In this document: piece after piece, positions 23,641-30,286 of the stretch | Layout of the letters: every line of letters starts with the position of its first letter | How positions within the stretch are numbered: position 1 is the stretch's first letter | Source of the DNA: Candidatus Peribacteraceae bacterium | GTDB lineage: Bacteria > Patescibacteriota > Gracilibacteria > Peribacterales > Peribacteraceae | DNA length: 32,685 bases | NCBI GenBank assembly: GCA_028711445.1 | Contig: JAQTSD010000016.1 | Coordinates: 1 to 32,685 of the forward strand | Reading direction: 5' to 3' | The notes under the pieces: generated by a model | Database searches by the model: none | The model's input: only the letters and a program-made list of their open reading frames with translations | What the model was told of the DNA's origin: nothing | Program-made: the position numbers and the translations under genes

Positions 23641-23724
23641 GAAACTTCAAGAGGAGATAAGGCCAAAGAAGCGCACATAGTCTATCAAAGAGCGCAAAGA
23701 TCACAAGTAAAAGAGTCCCTTCCC

Positions 23725-25068
23725 TCACTCCTCCAACTGCTTCACTACATCCTCCGAGGTACCCGCTTCTCCTTTCTTTCCGATTTGCTGAACGATATCC
23801 ATTCCCTTCTTTTGTTTGACCCCATTGGAACTGCTTTTCTTCTGAGGTTCAATCGAACGAGCAGCTGGAGATGAGATTCGGGGTGAAGCGATCGGCTGCT
23901 CCCCTTCCTCGCGCTGGAGGCGCATGCTCTCCTTGAGCTCCTGCACACACTTGAGAACCTGCAACTGGAAATTGTCGAAGGAAGAGACGCGAAATCCTGC
24001 GGCACGCGGGTGCCCGCCTCCTCCGTAGAGTTGTGCAGCCAACCGATTGGCATCGATGGCAGCAGATGACCGCATGCTCGCCTTGAGACCTCCCTCCTCC
24101 AGCTCCGTGAAGAGCACGTGCACATCGGCATTCGGCACGGTGGAGATGAGCTCGTCTAGGATACCACTCGTCTCCTTGCTCTCGGCTTCCATCTCCGCAA
24201 GATCCTCCCGACTGATCGCCGACCAGACAATGCGCGCAGCTTCATCCGACTGGATGCGGTTAAGGGCCCGACCCCAGATCCGCAAGGTACTCAAGGGCTT
24301 GGTCTTGTAGACGTTCTTGATAATCTCCTGCTGACGCGCACCCATTTCGAGGAGCTCCGCAGCCACTTCGAGGGAGTGCGGCGTCGTGTTCGGATTCTGG
24401 AAGCTACGCGTGTCCGTGATGAGTCCCGTGAGGAGCAGTGTGGCGATATCGTCGGTGAGGAGGCCACGCCAGCTGGGAACCTGCGTAAACCAACGGTAGA
24501 GCACTTCCGTGGCACTCGCTGCGGTCGGATCAATAAGCTGAAGCTGACCGAAGCGCGTATTGGAAATGTGATGATCGACATTGAGGACGGGCACCGACGA
24601 GAAGAGATCGATATGATCGGTGTAGAGCGATCCGAGCAGGTGTAAGTCCGCGCAGTCGACTACCACGATGAAGTCGTACTTTTGCTCCCCCTCACTCAAA
24701 GAAATATTCTGCGGGCGGATCGATCCGCGTTTCGGCACGACGATGATGTTTACTTTGCGGTCCTCCACGGTGTAGCGCAGTTTGTCGACCTCCACCCCCT
24801 CCTCAAGATGCACCGTCACGACGAAATTCTGCGACGCGTCGATCTCGCGATCGAGCTTCTCGAAACCAGGGAGGAACTTGAGCGACTCCGGAGGGGTGTC
24901 CGGACAGATGACCGTCACCTCCTTGCCCAGTGCACGGAAGATCTCGTAGCAGGAGAGGGCGCTGGATAACCCATCCGGATCGATATTTTCATGCGAGACG
25001 ATGAGCAGGCGCTGGTGGGCATTCACCGCTGCAGTTGCGGCCGAGAGTTCTGTTTGAGAGAGGGTCAT
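23725..25068 (-). CDS. DHH-family phosphoesterase (NrnA-like oligoribonuclease/pAp phosphatase)
   Basis: A 447-aa protein. The first metal motif is SHENIDPDGLSSAL (25-38, a variant of the usual SH..PDGD), and the second is VVDCAD (about 136-141). The namesake motif is NVDHHISNTRFG (163-174), and the DHHA1 substrate motif is YGGGGHPRAAGF near residue 350. NrnA degrades nanoRNAs and pAp. There is an insertion of about 45 residues before VVDCAD (YTVEDRKVNIIVVPKRG) and a long basic Ser-rich tail (PQKKSSSNGVKQKKG), both unusual for NrnA, so the substrate could differ. It lies upstream of infB; nrnA-like genes often sit next to infB-rbfA. Confidence 0.85.
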   Translation of the reverse strand: MTLSQTELSAATAAVNAHQRLLIVSHENIDPDGLSSALSCYEIFRALGKEVTVICPDTPPESLKFLPGFEKLDREIDASQNFVVTVHLEEGVEVDKLRYTVEDRKVNIIVVPKRGSIRPQNISLSEGEQKYDFIVVVDCADLHLLGSLYTDHIDLFSSVPVLNVDHHISNTRFGQLQLIDPTAASATEVLYRWFTQVPSWRGLLTDDIATLLLTGLITDTRSFQNPNTTPHSLEVAAELLEMGARQQEIIKNVYKTKPLSTLRIWGRALNRIQSDEAARIVWSAISREDLAEMEAESKETSGILDELISTVPNADVHVLFTELEEGGLKASMRSSAAIDANRLAAQLYGGGGHPRAAGFRVSSFDNFQLQVLKCVQELKESMRLQREEGEQPIASPRISSPAARSIEPQKKSSSNGVKQKKGMDIVQQIGKKGEAGTSEDVVKQLEE

Positions 25069-25090
25069 GTCATCATGGACGTAACATAAT

Positions 25091-25119
25091 ACTATAACAT
25101 AGTTTCATGATAATTGCAA
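25091..25119 (-). promoter_or_regulatory. Promoter of the nrnA-like gene
   Basis: Minus strand: TTGCAA (25114-25119), a 17-nt spacer, TATAGT (25091-25096), leader about 16 nt. Confidence 0.65.
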
Positions 25120-25328
25120 TATTCTATTCCCTTAAAGGAACCCATGTAAGCAAGTTCTCCGCCTCCTGACAAGCGCTCCGTACACAAACGAAAAAGGATG
25201 GCTGAGTCGCCGCATCTTTCAGAAGTTGGTCGGGGCGACCGGGCTTCCTTCGTCAGGCTCAGGATAAACTTCTCGTCCAGTCTCCCGCAGATCACATCAA
25301 TTTCAATATTTGTTCACGCAATTCCTCT

Positions 25329-25420
25329 GGTCGACCTCCGGCAGCGCAACCCGCACTGCGGGAGACCATGAGCGAGCGAAACGAGTCGAATGGTCGACCT
25401 TTGGCAGTTCAACTCGAACG
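25329..25420. repeat. Imperfect direct repeat, 63-nt period
   Basis: GGTCGACCTCCGGCAG and onward (from 25329) recurs as GGTCGACCTTTGGCAG (from 25392), about 28 nt per copy. It lies just downstream of tRNA-Pro on that gene's strand. No gene is supported in 25120-25453, which also holds a CTTCGTCAGGCTCAGGAT word reminiscent of the REP-like family. Confidence 0.55.
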
Positions 25421-25453
25421 ACCATCACGGCGTAGTCCGCAGACGAAGCCGGA

Positions 25454-25530
25454 TGGTCGGGGCGACTGGACTCGAACCAGCGACCTCTTGCACCCCATGC
25501 AAGCGTTCTAGCCAACTGAACTACGCCCCG
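25454..25530 (-). tRNA. tRNA-Pro (GGG)
   Basis: A 77-nt cloverleaf on the minus strand. The acceptor is CGGGGCG/CGCCCCG with ACCA encoded. The anticodon arm is CTTGC-ATGGGGT-GCAAG, anticodon GGG, with the same ATGGGGT loop as E. coli tRNA-Pro(GGG). The T-arm is CTGGTTCGAGTCCAG. A TATACT box (25541-25546) lies 10 nt upstream. Confidence 0.93.
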
Positions 25531-25540
25531 ACTGCGGCGG

Positions 25541-25568
25541 AGTATAGCAGTGCTATCATGATGCACGC
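25541..25568. promoter_or_regulatory. Divergent promoter region, tRNA-Pro and small membrane protein
   Basis: Leftward TATACT (25541-25546) serves the tRNA. Rightward TATCAT (25554-25559) ends 9 nt before the ATG at 25569. Convincing -35 boxes are not seen. Confidence 0.4.
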
Positions 25569-25820
25569 ATGGAGAATCTCGAAGGAAGGATCTCAGCCAT
25601 CGAAGATCGCAACAGCCGCGTAGAAGCGGAGAAAGCGTGGGAAGTAAGCTGGTGCAGACGCACGGCAGTCACGCTGCTGACGTACATCATCGCATCACTC
25701 TTCCTGTGGCTCATCGACAATGAGTATTTCTGGTTGAACGCGGGCGTGCCTGCGCTCGGCTACCTCCTCTCGACATTATCGCTCCCGTGGATGAAGAGGT
25801 GGTGGATGCGGAAGGGTTAG
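25569..25820 (+). CDS. Small two-helix membrane protein
   Basis: An 83-aa protein. A charged, coiled-coil-like start ([25 protein letters not shown]) is followed by two membrane helices (about 34-50 and 57-72), the second ending in [12 protein letters not shown]. Short proteins with this exact plan (ME.LE.RI...E.R...E..KAWE) recur in bacteria, including CPR genomes, but have no assigned function. Its 3' end overlaps that of eno (minus strand) by 4 bp, as the two genes converge. Confidence 0.75.
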   Translation: MENLEGRISAIEDRNSRVEAEKAWEVSWCRRTAVTLLTYIIASLFLWLIDNEYFWLNAGVPALGYLLSTLSLPWMKRWWMRKG

Positions 25821-27085
25821 AACGGCGACTCGTAGCGCGCCTTCTTCCCCAGCTGCTCTTCGATCCTGAGCAGCTGATTGTACTTGCAGACTCTCTCGCT
25901 CCTCGAAGCGGATCCCGTCTTGATCTGCCCGGTCTTGAGTCCAACCGCGAGGTGCGCGATGAAGGTATCCTCCGTTTCGCCGCTGCGGTGACTGACGACG
26001 GCTTTCCATCCGGCATCCTGCGTCATGCGAATGGCATCGACCGTCTCGGAGACGGTACCGATCTGGTTTAACTTGATAAGAACGGCTGTGGCGGCCTTCT
26101 GATCAATCCCCTGCTTGATCCGCATCGTGTTTGTCACGAAGAGATCGTCCCCGACGAGCTGCACATGATCCCCGAGAGCCCGGCGCATCGCAGCGAACCC
26201 GTCCCAGTCATCCTCGCTGTGAGAATCCTCAATACTCACGATCGGATAACGCTTCACAAGATCCTGATAATAACCCGTCAGCCCTTCGGAGGAGAGAACC
26301 TTGCCATCTACTTCGTAGGTCTCCTTGGACGTATGAAACTCAGAAGCAGCTACGTCGATAGCAAGCATGACCTTACCCGTATATCCAGCTTCCTTGATCG
26401 CCTGCTGCAAGAGTGAGAAAGCTTCCGACGCATCCTTCACACGCGGCGCGAAGCCGCCTTCATCCCCGACAGCCGTCACGTGACCAGCTGCTGCGAGGAT
26501 CTTCTTCAGTGTATGGAATGTCTCCACACCGGCACGCAGCGCATCGGAGAAACTCGAAAATCCAACAGGGACGATCATGCATTCCTGAAATTTAAGTCCA
26601 CTATCGGCATGCTTACCACCGTTAAGCACATTCATGAGCGGCACCGGAAGCAGATCGGGATCCTTCGTCCCGAAATGATTTGCAAGCGACTGCCAGAGAG
26701 GCTTCTTCTCGCTTCCTGCCCGCGCACGGCAAACAGCCATAGAAACACCAAGGATCGTATTCGCCCCCAGCTTGGACTTGTTGGATGTGCCATCGAGATC
26801 GATCATTGTTTGATCGATGGCGCGCTGATCATCCGCAGACTTCCCCATGAGCGCCGGCGCGAGGATGTCTGTGACATTCTTCACGGCCTTCAACACTGAC
26901 TTCCCTCCGTAGAACTTCTTGTCACCATCGCGCAATTCCAACGCCTCGTGGCTCCCCGTGGAAGCACCCGAGGGCACGGCGCTGCGCCCGAATGACCCGT
27001 CGGACAGTTCGCACTCCACCTCGACCGTCGGATAGCCGCGGGAATCAAGAATCTGGCGAGCTCGAATGGAAGTAATTGTCGACAT
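25817..27085 (-). CDS. eno: Enolase
   Basis: A 422-aa enzyme converting 2-phosphoglycerate to phosphoenolpyruvate. It starts [19 protein letters not shown], with the classic DSRG motif. Further hallmarks are [16 protein letters not shown], the metal-binding [20 protein letters not shown] and GDDLFVTN, the catalytic Lys in [11 protein letters not shown] and [16 protein letters not shown]. An adjacent ATG at 27088 is equally possible. The frame reaches 27175, but the extra codons run through a heptanucleotide repeat and the predicted promoter. It converges with the small membrane protein. Confidence 0.96.
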   Translation of the reverse strand: MSTITSIRARQILDSRGYPTVEVECELSDGSFGRSAVPSGASTGSHEALELRDGDKKFYGGKSVLKAVKNVTDILAPALMGKSADDQRAIDQTMIDLDGTSNKSKLGANTILGVSMAVCRARAGSEKKPLWQSLANHFGTKDPDLLPVPLMNVLNGGKHADSGLKFQECMIVPVGFSSFSDALRAGVETFHTLKKILAAAGHVTAVGDEGGFAPRVKDASEAFSLLQQAIKEAGYTGKVMLAIDVAASEFHTSKETYEVDGKVLSSEGLTGYYQDLVKRYPIVSIEDSHSEDDWDGFAAMRRALGDHVQLVGDDLFVTNTMRIKQGIDQKAATAVLIKLNQIGTVSETVDAIRMTQDAGWKAVVSHRSGETEDTFIAHLAVGLKTGQIKTGSASRSERVCKYNQLLRIEEQLGKKARYESPF

Positions 27086-27110
27086 CATTGAGAGAGGAAG
27101 AAACACTCTC

Positions 27111-27143
27111 ATCTTAAATGGGAAATGGGAAATGGGAAATGGG
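27111..27143 (-). promoter_or_regulatory. Predicted eno promoter overlapping a heptanucleotide repeat
   Basis: Minus strand: TTTCCC (27134-27139), a 17-nt spacer, TAAGAT (27111-27116), leader about 17 nt. The -35 and the spacer consist of CCCATTT units. Confidence 0.4.
27116..27143. repeat. Perfect heptanucleotide tandem repeat
   Basis: Four perfect AAATGGG units lie just upstream of eno. Degenerate heptads of the same type occur at 27172-27207 (CATTTTT, CATTTTG, CATTTTC, AATTTTC, CATTCCC) and 30100-30123. Confidence 0.8.
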
Positions 27144-27191
27144 ATGTCACAATGAACTCGTCGAACCCTTCGCATTTTTCATTTTGCATTT

Positions 27192-28085
27192 TCAATTTTC
27201 CATTCCCCTGTTCCTCATCCGATGATGAAGAACCGCTCCGTACAACCCCGCCATCGTGAGAGCGAGGATCGCCGCAAGATCCGGCCCGGACTTCGGCAAA
27301 CTGGAAGGAAGAGAAGAGGCAGAGCCGATGGCGATCTCCGGCCCCGTCTTGGCAGCAGAGATCTGCGCTCCCGACGCAATGATCGTATCGGCGTCTCTCT
27401 GGCCTTCTTCGTCTGCCCGCGCCGCAATTCTCAAACGCCGGCGCTCGAAGACTCGCAAGCGATTACGCCAGCGTTCCTCCGTGACATCTTGAGAATGCTC
27501 CAGCGTCTTCTCGGAAGGCGGCTGCCCAGCAAGCGATGTGCGAGCCCCTGATCCGGTGATCCGCTCCCCCGCCACTTGCCACCAACTGCCACTCCAAAGA
27601 ACAGAAGCGAGCTGACGATCGACCTGCCACTCCATCGTTTCACTTGTAATCGCCAATGCAACGTACGGAAGCAGGATTGCGAGGAGAAGTACAATACGCG
27701 AGCCGCGACGCCGGATGACATGCAATGAGAACCACAGAAGGAATACGATCCCCAGAATAACGAGCGGAAGTGCGCCGCCCCACGTAATCCCCTGTATCCA
27801 TGACGCGTACAGAGGCAGGAAGAAAGCAACGAGCTGCAACGCAAACCACACAAAAACCATGAAGGCGGGAAACCAATGCAACCACCGGAAGGCATGATCC
27901 GCGCGATTTACGCGCATGAGTCGCGCGAGACTCAGGGGATACGCAATCGTGAGCACAAGGAAAATCCCACACGGCAGAATCCCCGCTGGGAGATCAGGAA
28001 GCGTGGCGAGGAGCAACCCCGTCAGTGCAATGATCACACCGAGGAGGAAGACGAGAAACGTCTCTGTCGCATGTTTGAGCGGCAT
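27192..28085 (-). CDS. Polytopic membrane protein with a C-terminal LPKSG-helix tail
   Basis: A 297-aa protein I do not recognise. About five membrane helices lie in residues 8-150 (for example TFLVFLLGVIIALTGLLLAT and GSRIVLLLAILLPYVALAI). A soluble, charged stretch follows (about 165-255; RWRNRLRVFERRRLRIAARA). The end is LPKSG (263-267), a hydrophobic helix and the basic tail HHRMRNRG, like a sortase-type signal on an otherwise integral membrane protein. It may be an envelope protein of this lineage. A CATCAT box lies 7 nt before the ATG. Confidence 0.7.
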   Translation of the reverse strand: MPLKHATETFLVFLLGVIIALTGLLLATLPDLPAGILPCGIFLVLTIAYPLSLARLMRVNRADHAFRWLHWFPAFMVFVWFALQLVAFFLPLYASWIQGITWGGALPLVILGIVFLLWFSLHVIRRRGSRIVLLLAILLPYVALAITSETMEWQVDRQLASVLWSGSWWQVAGERITGSGARTSLAGQPPSEKTLEHSQDVTEERWRNRLRVFERRRLRIAARADEEGQRDADTIIASGAQISAAKTGPEIAIGSASSLPSSLPKSGPDLAAILALTMAGLYGAVLHHRMRNRGMEN

Positions 28086-28118
28086 AGGACAGATGATGTT
28101 CCTTGTTTATCTCACAGG

Positions 28119-28161
28119 TGTCAAGCACCTTCCTGCCTCTCCGAATGACAGGAAATTGACA
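28119..28161. promoter_or_regulatory. Palindromic region with two outward-facing TTGACA boxes
   Basis: TGTCAA (28119-28124) and TTGACA (28156-28161) are inverted arms. Inner arms are TTCCTG (28130-28135)/CAGGAA (28149-28154). The left arm reads TTGACA toward the gene ending at 27192, with GAACAT at a 17-nt spacing. No gene is visible in 28086-28314 apart from this and an ACCTTTTT/AAAAAGGT inverted repeat at 28275-28310. Confidence 0.45.
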
Positions 28162-28314
28162 GATAGAAAAATCTCAAGTCTCATATCATAAATATTGACC
28201 CTGCGGCGCCCCTGCGAGCTGCCGTCGTACGACTGGATCAAGAATATCAAAAGGAATAATGATGAGCTATCGAAACCTTTTTGGGGCATTTTTTCAGTTA
28301 TGAAAAAGGTGGCT

Positions 28315-28719
28315 TCACCGCTTCTTCTTGTGCGGCAGATACTTGTCGCGAATATCTTGGGATACCTGTGTGGGAATGGTCGCATAGTAGCGATTCTTGA
28401 AAGAGAAGACTTGAAACACGATGTATGCAAGCGCAGAGAGCCCCCAGATGAGCCACCACAGGCGCATGGAGACGAACTGCACCTGCTCAACACGCGAAAC
28501 TGCGAGCACAATGCCGACGATGCCAAACCAGAGACAGGTCGACGACCATGAACGACTCAGGCGCTTGAGGACAGGATTGACAAGCCCCCTTCTCCAGAAC
28601 TTCAGGGTGAAGGAGAGCAGTACAAGCACGCCACAGATGACAAAGATAGCCACCACTTTTGGATTGTCGTAGCTGGCACCGCCCGGATTGGGCCAGAAGA
28701 GGTAGGACAACAGGGGCAT
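28315..28719 (-). CDS. Small membrane protein, three to four helices
   Basis: A 134-aa protein. Hydrophobic helices are KVVAIFVICGVLVLLSFTLK (about 21-40), STCLWFGIVGIVLAVSRV (about 59-76) and LWWLIWGLSALAYIVFQVF (about 87-105). The tail is basic (RDKYLPHKKKR). I recognise the layout as a conserved CPR hypothetical but know no function. It starts 21 nt after the stop of the gene at 28741, so the two are probably an operon. Confidence 0.7.
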   Translation of the reverse strand: MPLLSYLFWPNPGGASYDNPKVVAIFVICGVLVLLSFTLKFWRRGLVNPVLKRLSRSWSSTCLWFGIVGIVLAVSRVEQVQFVSMRLWWLIWGLSALAYIVFQVFSFKNRYYATIPTQVSQDIRDKYLPHKKKR

Positions 28720-28740
28720 GAAAGATGGGGGAGGACGAAA

Positions 28741-29094
28741 TTATGCGTCAGCTTTCGTCGGTTTCTTTCCTTGTGACTTTCTAGCAGGCACATCGACAAG
28801 CATCGAACGGAGGAGCCGTTCAAGCTCACGCTCTCTCACGGTCCGCGGTGGACGAATGAGCAGGTAAAGAAGGAAACCAACGCCCGGAAGAACGGCGACG
28901 ATGAGGATACACAGGAGCATATACGGAAACGAGTTCGTCCTAAGCAAAATATCGCGCGTTGTATAGAAGACGAGGAAGACTGCAATCGTGCCAAGAACGA
29001 TCATCGTCATCTGCAATGAACGCAAAACAGGGTCAGCGGCAAGAAATGTCAACCATGGATCGAGGTAAGAGAGAAGGATGGGTGGAAGAGTCAT
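28741..29094 (-). CDS. Small membrane protein, PLDc_N-like
   Basis: A 117-aa protein with two membrane helices (about 28-46 and 58-81). The second reads VAVLPGVGFLLYLLIRPPRT, which resembles the PLDc_N two-helix module ('lPl.G...YLl.RP'). A charged helical tail ends in KSQGKKPTKADA. A TATACT box (29103-29108) ends 8 nt before the ATG, implying a leader of 1-2 nt. Likely operon with the following gene. Function unknown. Confidence 0.68.
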   Translation of the reverse strand: MTLPPILLSYLDPWLTFLAADPVLRSLQMTMIVLGTIAVFLVFYTTRDILLRTNSFPYMLLCILIVAVLPGVGFLLYLLIRPPRTVRERELERLLRSMLVDVPARKSQGKKPTKADA

Positions 29095-29150
29095 CGGCGG
29101 GGAGTATAGAGAAAGAATGTATGAGAGGAAACAGTCAAAGTTTCCTGTGT

Positions 29151-30074
29151 TTACAAGTGCGGATACCTCCTTCTGTGTACGAGCACGTATACCACCGTCG
29201 CAAGCAATGCGAGAACGGCGAGGAATTGGCTGAACCTAAGCTCGAAGGTCGCCATCGGTACATGCGTGCGCCAGAAGAGGTATCCACCGAACACACCGAT
29301 AAGAACCGTTTCATACACAATCATACCAACGCGCGAAAGCGCGAGTTCCACGGCCGCGAACACACCGAGGCTCACAAAGAGCGCAAAAAGCACAACGAAA
29401 TCCAGCTTCGTCGCGAAGACAAAGATGGAGAAATCTCCACGGAAAGACTCGAAGAAGAAAGTGGCGAGACTCGCCAACATGATGCCTGCGAGTGTCTCCG
29501 CTCCGGCACGGCCGGAATACTTTCGTACAATGAGTAAGACGAATGTGAGGATAAAATAGAAAAGTGCATAGTAGAGCTGCACCGGATGGATAGGCACGGT
29601 GTAACGCACATTGATCGCATCATACGTCACACCCCAGAAAATATCCGTCGGCTTGCCGTAAGCATGGCCCGCAGCGAACTCCCCAAGCCAGCTGAACGCC
29701 AGACCGAACGTCATCGCAGGCAGCAGCACATCGAGCCATTGAAGGAACGTAGAGCGATACGTACGCGTTACCCACCAAAGCATGAGAGCGATGCCAATCG
29801 CTCCTCCGAGAAAGCTGAAACCCCCGTCCCACACGATGAAAAACCGCAGCAGCTCGCGCTTGTAGACCCAATACTCATTCAGAATCGCAATCAGCCGTCC
29901 GCCTACGAGAAAGGCAAACAGGTACTTCCACGCATTCTCACGCAGGTGCTGGAGCGAGAGATTTGCGCTGCGGGCGAGCCGCAGGAAGAATTCCACAGAC
30001 ACCCAGATGCCGATGAGGAGAAAGACGACCCTCGTCCAGATGAGAAACGGGCCGATCTGAAAGGCCTCAAACAT
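29151..30074 (-). CDS. Prolipoprotein diacylglyceryl transferase homologue (Lgt family, altered signature)
   Basis: A 307-aa polytopic protein with Lgt topology. Conserved pieces are VGGRLIAILNEYW, DGGFSFLGGAIG (83-94), the IHPVQLYYALFYF motif (162-174; family HP.QLYE) and FFESFRGD (207-214; family EFFR.pD). The central Lgt signature 'GRIGNFINGE..G' reads SWLGEFAAGHAYGK (128-141), so the equivalents of the E. coli Arg143 and Asn146 are Trp and Glu, and His103 of 'HGG' is Leu. It may be a diverged or inactive Lgt. A TACACT box lies 7 nt before the ATG. Confidence 0.75.
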   Translation of the reverse strand: MFEAFQIGPFLIWTRVVFLLIGIWVSVEFFLRLARSANLSLQHLRENAWKYLFAFLVGGRLIAILNEYWVYKRELLRFFIVWDGGFSFLGGAIGIALMLWWVTRTYRSTFLQWLDVLLPAMTFGLAFSWLGEFAAGHAYGKPTDIFWGVTYDAINVRYTVPIHPVQLYYALFYFILTFVLLIVRKYSGRAGAETLAGIMLASLATFFFESFRGDFSIFVFATKLDFVVLFALFVSLGVFAAVELALSRVGMIVYETVLIGVFGGYLFWRTHVPMATFELRFSQFLAVLALLATVVYVLVHRRRYPHL

Positions 30075-30087
30075 CCGCAGCAGTGTA
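30075..30087 (-). promoter_or_regulatory. Leaderless -10 box of the lgt-like gene
   Basis: TACACT (30082-30087, minus strand), then 7 nt to the ATG at 30074. TTTTCC at -35 distance (30105-30110) is part of a heptad repeat. Confidence 0.5.
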
Positions 30088-30132
30088 ACAGAACGGAAAG
30101 AAATGGAAAATGGGGAATGGAAGATATGTCAT

Positions 30133-30274
30133 GGCGAGGGGGCCTCGCACCGCTCCAAAGTCATCCTAAGTGCCGCCGTGTCCACTCTTCGATACATTCT
30201 TCGCTCGGCACAAAGTGCCTCGTGAAGAATGCTCAGGGTGACACGGCGGTGTATCGAAGGACGGTGCGAAGCAC
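30133..30274. repeat. Cluster of REP-like palindromes
   Basis: CCGCCGTGTC (30173-30182)/GACACGGCGG (30240-30249) encloses ATTCTTC/GAAGAAT (30196-30202/30224-30230) and GGCAC/GTGCC. CTTCGATAC (30187-30195) also matches GTATCGAAG (30251-30259), outside the first stem. Further hairpins are GCGAGG-GGG-CCTCGC and GGTGC-GAA-GCACC. It fills the space between thrS and the lgt-like gene; no coding gene is seen in 30088-30286. Confidence 0.75.
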
Positions 30275-30286
30275 CACAACCTCCCA

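Noticed and set aside
25303-25566. Open frame containing VVQLARTLAWGARGR
   Set aside because: Sense translation of the tRNA-Pro gene plus the 63-nt repeat, not a protein.
28195-28551. 118-codon plus-strand frame behind a TTGACA
   Set aside because: Antisense to the three-helix membrane protein; the -10 spacing is poor and the translated end is not protein-like.
28959-29537. 192-codon plus-strand frame
   Set aside because: Antisense to the lgt-like gene and the small membrane protein; highly charged and low-complexity, with no motif.
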